DNA from: Flectonema sp. DT1601
Taxonomy: Eukaryota; Euglenozoa; Diplonemea; Diplonemida; Diplonemidae
DNA: 64,000 nucleotides
Assembly (NCBI GenBank): GCA_964019425.1
Contig: OZ025818.1
Span: forward strand, 186,001 to 250,000
Reading direction: 5' to 3'
Position 1 is the first letter of the stretch, and the number at the start of each line of letters is the position of its first letter. Made by a program: the position numbers and the translations under genes. Below the pieces are notes generated by a model. That model was not told the DNA's origin and did not search any database. It was given only the letters and a program-made list of their open reading frames with translations. Of the stretch, positions 56,875-64,000 are shown in pieces.

Positions 56875-57216
56875 GTTGTTGGGTGGTTGCTTTTGAGCTG
56901 GGGGAGAATAAAACTGTTTTTGATGTTTTTACGAATGCTACTACGACACATAACTTCTAAACCTTCGACGTCATCTCAGCTGCTTGTTACCCTCGGTTGC
57001 CTTTGTTTTAAAATAATAATAATAATAATAATTCCCTAACGGGGTAATCCTGAGACACTGCAGCTTCCTCTGTTGTCTTTTTATGTTATCTCTTAAAACC
57101 TTTTGAGAAGTTGTTATCAGTAGTACTTTATTATGAAGAATTGTATTTGAATGTGGTTGTGGTCTTGAAGTGATTTGAGTAGTTGTTTGTTAGTGCACTT
57201 TGAATGGGAAGGGTGT
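56875..57216. other. Intergenic
   Basis: Leader of the E3 gene with acceptor AG at 56898-56899, an AAT repeat near 57016-57033, and the 3' untranslated part of the RRM gene. No further gene seen. Confidence 0.55.
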
Positions 57217-57932
57217 TTAGTTTTTATTGCTTCTCGAGTACTCAACATGAAGAGGTCCGATACCACTTCCTATCCATCCGTTTAGGGAAAGCCCGGCATA
57301 GGCATCAGCTGTCGACTCGAAGTTTAACCAAGCGTTGCTACCCTTGATGTGCCGAGACTTTAAGCCTTGCATATTCTCAACTAAACCATCAAGGATATGT
57401 TCTGGTATCCCTTTTCTGGATTTATCTACGATGAAGAGAGTAGGGCATGGGAGGCCTACTCCCCTGTGAGGAGCACCTCGTCCATCATTGCTAGGAGGTC
57501 TACCTGAGCCTCTTCCTCTGCCTACCTGAGCAGAAGGGTACGGCTCATGCCTATTTTTGATGATGGCTTCGTGGCTTTGAAGTTTGCGAGCTGCTTCAAA
57601 AAAATCCGATTCAAGATCATTCTTCACACCAACTCTGTTTGATCCGACAAACTTATCTTCTCGTTCAATTCTACTGGTATTCGTTGATATCACTACTTTC
57701 AATTTCCTTTGAACTGAAAGGTCGAAAACCAAACCATCTGTCGCCTGTCTTGCTATCTCTGCATTCTCATGATTATCGAAAGTGATGAATGCCATCGGCC
57801 CTTTACCTTCTGTTGAAAACTTCAGCATACCATGTTTAAACCCAGGAATCGTTACAAAAAGCAAATACACTTCTCTCTCAGTCACGTCTGGCGGAAGACC
57901 AGTCAAATACAGTGTTACTTGGTCTTCTTGAG

Positions 57933-57936
<4 letters not shown>
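57217..57936 (-). CDS. Two-RRM RNA-binding protein (RBPMS-like)
   Basis: 239 residues, intronless. RRM1 at residues about 6-85 has VTLYLTGLPPDVTEREVYLLF (RNP2-like start) and MAFITFDNHENAEIAR (RNP1 region), close in style to RBPMS/Couch potato. A linker has an RGRGSGRPPSNDGRG segment. RRM2 at residues about 160-238 has PTLFIVDKSRKGIPE and NAWLNFESTADAYAG, with weak RNP motifs. Such proteins usually bind mRNA 3' regions to control stability or translation, which would matter in an organism relying on polycistronic transcription; the target is unknown. A 22-nt A run on the sense strand directly precedes the ATG. Confidence 0.88.
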
Positions 57937-57963
<27 letters not shown>

Positions 57964-58556
57964 TGAACAATAAATCTAACAATTTTGAATTATATTGTGG
58001 GGAAGGGTCTTTTGAGTTTTGATTTGAATTGCGTGTTTAAGACGTGATTAATGAGGGTGGGTGATAATTGAATGAAGAGAACCCCAGTACCTGTACAAAA
58101 CCAAATAAAAAGTAAACTACGCACTAAAATTAGTTTTTGCATTCCTAACGTTCGTAACCACAATACTTATTTCCATTAAAAAAAAAAAAAAAGAAAAATT
58201 CAGTTTTTTCAAAAGTTCTGCTTGCCGTACCACTACAAAGACGAGGTGTACACAATAACTACACACAAAAGTATTAACAATATGGCCGCTCAAAAACAAC
58301 AGAACATGTGAATATAACAAAAGAAGTACAGACGATCGGAAATTAAGATGCTGGTGAACACCTGTATCAAAAATAAATAGAGAGAAGAACAAAAGGTAGT
58401 ATGTTGCGGAATGAATTCCGACTGTGGTCACCAATTGCAGTGGCGCGGACAGCAGTCATAGTGAGATTTCCGTAAAAAGGAGCGGTAAGACAATAGTAAT
58501 AAGATATGTATCGCATTTTATAAGTAAAAAAACAAATCGCGAGAAATCATCAATCA
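57937..58556. other. Intergenic
   Basis: 22-nt A run (sense strand) upstream of the RRM gene at 57937-57958; otherwise AT-rich with no gene seen. Confidence 0.55.
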
Positions 58557-60137
58557 CTATTCACGCTGTTTAACCGTGAGAGTGGTATCAACGAACTGAC
58601 ACATAATAGTTTTGAGGAGTTCATCAGGTGTTGTAGACGCAACACCATAAACAGCAGCTGCTCCCTCAACAGCCATTTTCGGATTTGCTCTGATTGTTGC
58701 AAGAGCATCACCAACATCAGCAGACCACTCTTTGATCACTTCTTTAGTGTGTTGTTCCCCAACACACACAGACATGACGGGAGGGTTCTGTCCAGTAAAC
58801 ATATTCCACCCTTTCTTTTCAAGAATTGATGCCAATAAATAAATATTAACATTTGGTGACTTACTCCTAATTGGGACCACAGCACAGTCAGGCTGAGCGA
58901 GGAGTTCTAATTCAGGGAAGTTTTCCAACTCATTAATATAACCTTGACTGATGTCATTAAGTCTGTGGGCAGCAGTAGAGTAACCGTCATCACCAAGGAA
59001 TGCAACAGTTGACCAAGCAGCTGCTATGTTAGCACCACTTCTTGATCCTTGAATAGTTGGTGTTACATAAAGTCCTTCACATCCATCAGTACTCGTTACG
59101 TATGTTAGTTTTCTAAGTTCTGGGTCTCTAAATATCGTGCAACTCGCTCCCTTTGAGGCGAATCCGTACTTATGAACGTCGACACTCATGGTTGTAACAC
59201 CGTCGACGCTGAAGTCAAACTGTTCTTTAAAAATTCCAACCTTCTTCAAGTATGACAATAAGAACCCTCCAAGACAATTGTCAACATGCAGACCGACATT
59301 TTTCAATTTCGTTAACTTTGCCAACTCCGTCACCGGATCAACTATTCCGTGACAAAATGTTGGTGCAGAAGCAAATACACAAACAGTGTTCCTACTGATC
59401 GCTGGTGCTGTAAGAGCAGCTGTCATCTTCTGAGTCTTTGGATCAACTTTTACCTTTATTAATTTCATTCCAAAGTAGATCGCTGCCTTTAACACTGCCG
59501 GGTGTGCAGTGTCACCGCAGACGATTTCTGGTTTTGTGATGCCGTTCTGGTAGCCTTGATTTCTGTAGGCAAGCATTGCTATCATTATTGACTCTGTTCC
59601 ACCTGAGGTTAGAAGTCCAACTTTTCCATTCACCATGTTGGAAACAATCGTAACTAGTTCTGCTTCGAATTTACGAACAACAGGAAACACCATGGGATAT
59701 AAACTGTTGGTGGTACTAAACTTTTTCCACATCGCGGCTTGAAGCTCTGATAACTTTGTATTACGATAATAAATACCTCCCCATTTCTTACCAGATGCGA
59801 ACCCTTGATGTTGTTGTTGCATCAAATCATCAGCTTTCTTCAGAAGGTCGTCTGCCGCAATTCCAGTTGTTGGCATTACCGTCAGAGCATCGGCATCCCC
59901 ATCACCGAGAACTTGTTTTTCTATTTTTTCCATTTCTTTATCTAACTCAGCTTTTATTATTCCAGACACCCCAGGTATAAGACTGCCTCCTGAAACAGCA
60001 GCCTTCACGATACCACTAAGGCCTAACTCATACAGCTTTACTGCTAATCGGTAGGTTGCGTATATTGTTATTGCTCTCTCTAGTCTGTGAACATTCTCTC
60101 CAGCATTACGGTCTAGTATTGTGAGGCAAATTCCCAT
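58557..60137 (-). CDS. SGPL1: Sphingosine-1-phosphate lyase
   Basis: 526 residues, intronless. A PLP-dependent enzyme of the ER that cleaves phosphorylated sphingoid bases to a long-chain aldehyde and phosphoethanolamine, the exit step of sphingolipid breakdown. Seen: GIYYRNTKLSELQAAMW, NSLYPMVFPVVRKFEAE, the cofactor-binding TSGGTESIMIAMLAYRN, HVDNCLGGFLL with the cofactor Asp, and SVDVHKYGFASKG with the Schiff-base Lys. GSRSGANIAAAW follows. The N-terminus (ITIYATYRLAVKLYELGLSG) is a possible short membrane anchor, as in other eukaryotic homologues. Length is slightly below the animal enzyme. The ATG at 60137 is preceded by C and then an 18-nt A run. Confidence 0.95.
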   Translation of the reverse strand: MGICLTILDRNAGENVHRLERAITIYATYRLAVKLYELGLSGIVKAAVSGGSLIPGVSGIIKAELDKEMEKIEKQVLGDGDADALTVMPTTGIAADDLLKKADDLMQQQHQGFASGKKWGGIYYRNTKLSELQAAMWKKFSTTNSLYPMVFPVVRKFEAELVTIVSNMVNGKVGLLTSGGTESIMIAMLAYRNQGYQNGITKPEIVCGDTAHPAVLKAAIYFGMKLIKVKVDPKTQKMTAALTAPAISRNTVCVFASAPTFCHGIVDPVTELAKLTKLKNVGLHVDNCLGGFLLSYLKKVGIFKEQFDFSVDGVTTMSVDVHKYGFASKGASCTIFRDPELRKLTYVTSTDGCEGLYVTPTIQGSRSGANIAAAWSTVAFLGDDGYSTAAHRLNDISQGYINELENFPELELLAQPDCAVVPIRSKSPNVNIYLLASILEKKGWNMFTGQNPPVMSVCVGEQHTKEVIKEWSADVGDALATIRANPKMAVEGAAAVYGVASTTPDELLKTIMCQFVDTTLTVKQRE

Positions 60138-60471
60138 GTTTTTTTTTTTTTTTTTTTGTTCCTGGTGGTAGTTTTTTTGTTATAAAGGTAACTTATGCAA
60201 ACTTTATGTTAATAATAAGAATGTCATCAAAAGTGAATGATTTTATGCATTTTTAACCATCAACCCCCTTCTGTGTAGATAATTTTTTATTTTTTTTTTT
60301 TTTTTTGATTTTGAAAAAAAAAAAATTTCTATTAAAAGTGTCGAAATGTTAAATTACTCTATCAAGGTGTGACCTTACTACATCAGTTATAATTAAGCAG
60401 ATGTACACTACTACGAGTGTATGCGTTCTCGTTTTTTTTTTTTTTTTTTTTTTTTTTCCCATCTGACTATA
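60138..60471. other. Intergenic
   Basis: 18-nt A run (sense strand) of the lyase leader, with an acceptor-like CTACCACCAG just upstream, plus T runs near 60290-60306 and 60432-60457. No gene seen. Confidence 0.55.
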
Positions 60472-61525
60472 CTACTCTAAAATATCTCCTTCCAACCGTC
60501 TAACCCAGAGATCAGACACATCGAACGCGGTGAGTCCGAACTTCGCTTCAAGCATACCTTTATTGTTTGAGTTGTGGTGATTAACTTGTGTGTAGGTACA
60601 CAAATATTAAATAACATCAGTTACATACCCTTATCTCCTCTGCTTGCTATGCTTAGTTGGGAATGGATTTTTATAGGATCGCGTTTGCTTTGGAATGTAA
60701 CTTCTCGATGAAGAAAAACTGTGTCTCCACGGGTGATGATCGGTGCTGGCATTAACCAAACTGTAGGCACATCAACTCTGTCACCATTTGCTACGCAAAC
60801 TTCATAAGCGTCGCTTGGAGTTAGTTCTGATTTTTGAAGTATCTTTGCATGGCTGGACCGCGGGATTTCATCACCTTCTTGAAATCTCATATCATTTAAC
60901 AACGAAACACTTTCACCGGGATTGAACTTGCGCATGTTGTGAGGTACCCCACAGTCATTAATTAGTGATATCAAGCAGCCAATATCCTCCTTACTTGGAA
61001 GGGGAACATTCTTGTATTGTGAGCTACTATTGTATAACCTCACGTGGGGGAAGGACCAGTCTTCTCTGCCGCTCATGAAGAACTCTGCTGATAAACATTC
61101 AGGTCGATAAGAATGATTAACAGAGTACGAGCATCTTCCGCTACCTTCGTATCCTGAGAAGACTATTTCATCACCGTCAGTATCTGTGTAGGTTACGTAC
61201 GAAGCGACTGATTTTGTTTTAACCGACTTGTTGTTGGTAGTGTCGAAGTTATAGTTTCCTGGTAACCTCACCCACGGTACTGCTGCAATATACTCTTCAT
61301 CAACTAAAACACTTACATCAAGAGATAATTCCACAGCAACTAGACCTCCTTCACGGTGACCAAGATATCTTCCAGTAGATCCCTGTTGGTATTTGTTATT
61401 TCCGTCAATCAGAAGTAAACATAACACAATAAACATACATTAAATTCTTTATCACTTTCCAATCCCTCAATACGAATCCAGTTATCTTGTAACAACAATG
61501 ATTTCATGTCAGTTGGTTCCGCCAT
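60472..61525 (-). CDS. Unknown three-exon protein
   Basis: join(60472..60557, 60629..61382, 61439..61525) on the minus strand, 308 residues, not recognised. Exon 1 encodes MAEPTDMKSLLLQDNWIRIE and ends phase 0. Introns are 56 bp (GTATGT to CAACAG) and 71 bp (GTATGT to ATAAAG). The middle exon has GRYLGHREGGLVAVELSL, VDEEYIAAVPWVRLPGN, TDTDGDEIVFSGYEG and SFPHVRLYNSS. The last exon gives FGLTAFDVSDLWVRRLEGD. Composition is that of a soluble, mainly beta-strand protein with no membrane segment or signal peptide. An open reading through the first intron would create a false hydrophobic start (MFIVLCLLL), so the exon 1 ATG is preferred. Confidence 0.8.
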
Positions 61526-61728
61526 ATTATTCAAGAAGCTGAGCGCTGTCCTTGTTCTAAGAGAAGATTACTATAATAAGAATATTCACAGTTAGTACTA
61601 AGTCTAATCGATTAGTTCATATATCTGGTTAGTCTGTTATAATAGAAGATGGTAGTTAGTGGAGGGGTTGTTTACTTGTTCAAAACTGCAAAGGGCAATC
61701 AGGAGAAAAAAATTTTAAAAAAAGAATC

Positions 61729-61743
61729 GGCGCACAAAACGCC
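61729..61743 (-). promoter_or_regulatory. Histone 3' RNA hairpin, H2A copy 1
   Basis: On the sense (minus) strand GGCGU-UUUGU-GCGCC, five pairs including a U-G, preceded by GGGAA, about 80 nt after the stop. Equivalent elements follow the other two H2A genes. Confidence 0.6.
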
Positions 61744-61825
61744 TTCCCGATTCCGTTACATTACAACAAATGGCTAAAAACATAACGAACGGTACTTAGC
61801 AAGTCACCTTACCACGAGTTACTAT

Positions 61826-62275
61826 TTAGTTCTTCGACGATTTCTTCGACTTCTTTGAGGATTTTGAAGACTTCGCCTTCTTCGTCTTCTTTGAGGTCTT
61901 CGACTTCTTCGACTTGCTCTTCTTGGCCTTCAACTTTTCAGTAATGGCAGGGTGGATCTTCTTATCAACAACACCTCCTCCAGCGATGGTTACCTTCTGA
62001 AGAAGGGTGTTCAAGTCGTGGTCTTCTCTGACAGCAACACAGATGTGTCTTGGCTTGATGGTGTTTCTTCCCTTCTCAGCAGCACTCGACTGGGAGAGCT
62101 CGATAAGCTCGTTGGTGGCGTATTGGAGGACGGCAGTCAAGAAGACAGCAGCTGGGGTGCTCACTCTCTTTGCGTATCTTCCCTTTCTGAGGGCGGATCC
62201 AACTCTTCCGACTGGGAAGATCAATTTAGCCTTCTTGGAAGAGGAAACTCTGTCGGTCTTCTTTGATGGTGCCAT
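61826..62275 (-). CDS. H2A: Histone H2A, copy 1 (divergent, Lys/Ser-rich tail)
   Basis: 149 residues, intronless. The histone fold is clear: IFPVGRVGSALRKGRYAKRV, AAVFLTAVLQYATNELIELS, TIKPRHICVAVREDHDLN and KVTIAGGGVV. After the fold, about 34 residues are almost only Lys and Ser (KAKKSKSKKSK), much more basic than usual H2A tails. In the acidic patch the first Glu is Gln (AVLQYAT) and the motif normally DEE reads DHD. This is the core nucleosome histone pairing with H2B. A pyrimidine-rich acceptor (ATATTCTCAG) lies 26 nt before the ATG; the leader ends TCACAAACAATGG in all three copies. Confidence 0.95.
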   Translation of the reverse strand: MAPSKKTDRVSSSKKAKLIFPVGRVGSALRKGRYAKRVSTPAAVFLTAVLQYATNELIELSQSSAAEKGRNTIKPRHICVAVREDHDLNTLLQKVTIAGGGVVDKKIHPAITEKLKAKKSKSKKSKTSKKTKKAKSSKSSKKSKKSSKN

Positions 62276-62375
62276 TGTTTGTGAAAGTGTTAAATAGGAA
62301 ACTGAGAATATAAAACTGAATTTCTAACTACTGTCTAGACTCATCACTAGGAACAAAGATCGGGGGAAATTAAAT

Positions 62376-62391
62376 GGCGCTCAGTAACACC
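62376..62391 (-). promoter_or_regulatory. Histone 3' RNA hairpin, H2A copy 2
   Basis: Sense strand GGUGU-UACUGA-GCGCC, about 50 nt after the stop. Relative to the other copies a C has become U, which keeps pairing as U-G only on the RNA-sense strand. Preceded by GGAA. Confidence 0.55.
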
Positions 62392-62437
62392 TTCCAACAA
62401 TCTAGAGAGGTAAAGCGAATTTCATTCGGTTGAGAAC

Positions 62438-62887
62438 TTAGTTCTTCGACGATTTCTTCGATTTCTTTGAGGACTTTGAAGACTTCGCCTTCTTCGTCTT
62501 CTTTGAGGTCTTCGACTTCTTCGACTTGCTCTTCTTGGCCTTCAACTTCTCAGTAATGGCAGGGTGGATCTTCTTATCAACAACACCTCCTCCAGCGATG
62601 GTTACCTTCTGAAGAAGGGTGTTCAAGTCGTGGTCTTCTCTGACAGCAACACAGATGTGTCTTGGCTTGATGGTGTTTCTTCCCTTCTCAGCAGCACTCG
62701 ACTGGGAGAGCTCGATAAGCTCGTTGGTGGCGTACTGGAGGACGGCAGTCAAGAAGACGGCAGCTGGGGTGCTCACTCTCTTTGCGTATCTTCCCTTTCT
62801 GAGGGCGGATCCAACTCTTCCGACTGGGAAGATCAATTTAGCCTTCTTGGAAGAGGAAACTCTGTCGGTCTTCTTTGATGGTGCCAT
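62438..62887 (-). CDS. H2A: Histone H2A, copy 2
   Basis: 149 residues, protein identical to copies 1 and 3, with a few synonymous changes. Separated from copy 1 by 162 bp and from copy 3 by 261 bp; the non-coding spacers cannot be aligned over most of their length. The acceptor TTCTCTCTTTCTAG lies 21 nt before the ATG, the clearest trans-splice candidate in the array since no upstream exon is apparent. No H2B, H3 or H4 gene is present, so histone types appear to be clustered separately. Confidence 0.95.
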   Translation of the reverse strand: MAPSKKTDRVSSSKKAKLIFPVGRVGSALRKGRYAKRVSTPAAVFLTAVLQYATNELIELSQSSAAEKGRNTIKPRHICVAVREDHDLNTLLQKVTIAGGGVVDKKIHPAITEKLKAKKSKSKKSKTSKKTKKAKSSKSSKKSKKSSKN

Positions 62888-62908
62888 TGTTTGTGAAAAG
62901 CAATAAGT

Positions 62909-62927
62909 CTAGAAAGAGAGAATAAAT
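62909..62927 (-). promoter_or_regulatory. Splice-acceptor site in H2A copy 2 leader
   Basis: On the sense strand a pyrimidine stretch TTATTCTCTCTTTCTAG ends at 62909, leaving a 21-nt leader before the start codon. The gene has no introns and no upstream exon is visible, so it is a candidate spliced-leader addition site. Confidence 0.55.
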
Positions 62928-63103
62928 TAGCCACTACAACACCAATAGTAAACTACAAATTATTGTCTACACGCAACCGTAAGGCAGCAGGCTAGAAACA
63001 GACGAACGATAAGCTACCTGGGCATTGCAGACATTACAAATGGTAAGAAACAGTTATTGGGTATTTAATACATTCAACTACTGAAGACAAGGGAGATCAC
63101 TGT

Positions 63104-63118
63104 GGCGCACATAACGCC
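63104..63118 (-). promoter_or_regulatory. Histone 3' RNA hairpin, H2A copy 3
   Basis: Sense strand GGCGU-UAUGU-GCGCC, about 30 nt after the stop, preceded by GGGAA as in copy 1. Confidence 0.6.
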
Positions 63119-63148
63119 TTCCCATTGACAGGGGAGTGGAGTTACTAT

Positions 63149-63598
63149 TTAGTTCTTCGACGATTTCTTCGACTTCTTTGAGGACTTTGAAGACTTCGCC
63201 TTCTTCGTCTTCTTTGAGGTCTTCGACTTCTTCGACTTGCTCTTCTTGGCCTTCAACTTCTCAGTAATGGCAGGGTGGATCTTCTTATCAACAACACCTC
63301 CTCCAGCGATAGTTACCTTCTGAAGAAGGGTGTTCAAGTCGTGGTCTTCTCTGACAGCAACACAGATGTGTCTTGGCTTGATGGTGTTTCTTCCCTTCTC
63401 AGCAGCACTCGACTGGGAGAGCTCGATAAGCTCGTTGGTGGCGTACTGGAGGACGGCAGTCAAGAAGACAGCAGCTGGGGTGCTCACTCTCTTTGCGTAT
63501 CTTCCCTTTCTGAGGGCGGATCCAACTCTTCCGACTGGGAAGATCAATTTAGCCTTCTTGGAAGAGGAAACTCTGTCGGTCTTCTTTGATGGTGCCAT
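63149..63598 (-). CDS. H2A: Histone H2A, copy 3
   Basis: 149 residues, same protein as copies 1 and 2. The open frame continues 21 codons upstream of the ATG, but the start at 63598 is chosen because the other copies begin there and the leader TCACAAACAATGG is shared. An acceptor-like TTAGCAACAG lies about 30 nt upstream. Confidence 0.95.
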   Translation of the reverse strand: MAPSKKTDRVSSSKKAKLIFPVGRVGSALRKGRYAKRVSTPAAVFLTAVLQYATNELIELSQSSAAEKGRNTIKPRHICVAVREDHDLNTLLQKVTIAGGGVVDKKIHPAITEKLKAKKSKSKKSKTSKKTKKAKSSKSSKKSKKSSKN

Positions 63599-63825
63599 TG
63601 TTTGTGAAGTGAGAAGTGCGGTGCTGTTGCTAAGATGACAAATGAAGAAAAGACCCCGCAATCAAGTTACAACTTCAACTATGAGATGTACAAGTTAGCT
63701 TCACAATATCCATCTGCGTATCTGCCGGAGGAACATACGAATAAATTACAAATATAATAATCTAAAAAAAACAATGAAATAAAACAAAAGAAGCAATGGC
63801 CAAGATGACAGCTGTAAAGCTGTAA

Positions 63826-63987
63826 TCATCTTTTATCAATAGAAGGGAGACGAGGATGTTTCATATGATGACATTTCCTCTCAAGACAGTGAAGTTCCCA
63901 ATCCATTCTCTGTTCGTAGTTAAGATTTGCAGGCATTGTTGAATCAATTTTCCTTCTGTGTTCTTGTTGATATTTATTTTGATTTGC
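63826..63987 (-). CDS. C-terminal exon (or 36-residue gene) at the right edge
   Basis: An open minus-strand frame runs from an acceptor-like ATAATTCAG (ending 63988) to TGA at 63826, 53 codons in phase 0: start ANQNKYQQEHRRKID, then NLNYEQRMDWELHCLER and HPRLPSIDKR. Within it an ATG would give a 36-residue protein (MPANLNYEQ start). Composition looks coding and free of homopolymers. I favour the last exon of a gene lying beyond the window; the trans-spliced small-gene alternative cannot be excluded. The start resembles the YxxHRRKI style of some small axonemal proteins, but this is weak. A two-part hairpin (GATGA/TCATC and CAGCT/AGCTG) overlaps the stop codon. Confidence 0.5.
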   Translation of the reverse strand, partial: ANQNKYQQEHRRKIDSTMPANLNYEQRMDWELHCLERKCHHMKHPRLPSIDKR

Positions 63988-64000
63988 CTGAATTATTAAA

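Noticed and set aside
54168-56896. Several plus-strand ORFs over the E3 ligase gene
   Set aside because: They are antisense shadows of the minus-strand gene, whose domains are clear.
61383-61436. Hydrophobic MFIVLCLLL start as a signal peptide
   Set aside because: It is intron sequence read in frame; splicing to the exon 1 ATG at 61525 gives a better gene model.

Overview
This is eukaryotic nuclear DNA from a flagellated protist. It encodes an axonemal dynein heavy chain, an alpha-tubulin with the acetylatable Lys40, a probable doublecortin-type protein, histone H2A, spliceosomal MFAP1 and sphingosine-1-phosphate lyase. The genes use the standard code and are interrupted by a few short GT-AG introns with donor GTATGY and acceptors usually ending in ACAG. 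Intergenic DNA is very AT-rich and full of pure A or T runs of 15-35 bases, which are nearly absent from coding sequence.

Every confidently identified gene, about twenty over 64 kb, lies on the minus strand. Many have a splice-acceptor-like pyrimidine stretch plus AG roughly 5-30 nt before the start codon, including intronless histone and dynein genes. This layout, the tandem array of one histone type and the K/S-rich H2A tail suggest polycistronic transcription with spliced-leader trans-splicing. That would fit Euglenozoa, and because cis-introns are present a diplonemid would be my first guess. The taxon is an inference; I found no spliced-leader gene in the window.

Layout, left to right, all minus strand unless noted. 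1-8896: N-terminal 2,965 codons of an axonemal dynein heavy chain, open at the left edge. 9625-11082: unknown acidic protein with a duplicated motif. 16366-23516: three paralogous zinc-binding proteins among long homopolymer-rich gaps. 29543-31423: polyQ/N protein with a UAP56-binding-like motif, a C2HC finger and an HMG-like segment. 33243-35093: likely mitochondrial helical-repeat protein. 39901-42277: five-exon Pro/Gln-rich protein. 42757-49548: three UBE2D-type E2 enzymes flanking alpha-tubulin. The unusually long (755 bp) tubulin intron carries what looks like a complete two-exon gene on the plus strand. 51233-53226: doublecortin-like protein and MFAP1. 54049-56874: an E3 ligase with PUB, RanBP2-type zinc finger, RING and LON-like regions. 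57217-61525: a two-RRM protein, sphingosine-1-phosphate lyase and an unknown three-exon gene. 61826-63598: three tandem H2A genes, each followed by a conserved RNA hairpin. 63826-63987: last exon, or a small gene, at the right edge.

Shared themes are axoneme and microtubules (dynein, tubulin, doublecortin-like), ubiquitin transfer (three E2s and an E3 that could accept from them), and RNA handling (MFAP1, RRM protein, possible export adaptor, CCCH proteins, mitochondrial helical-repeat protein). Because genes in unidirectional clusters are often functionally unrelated, adjacency should not be read as pathway linkage.
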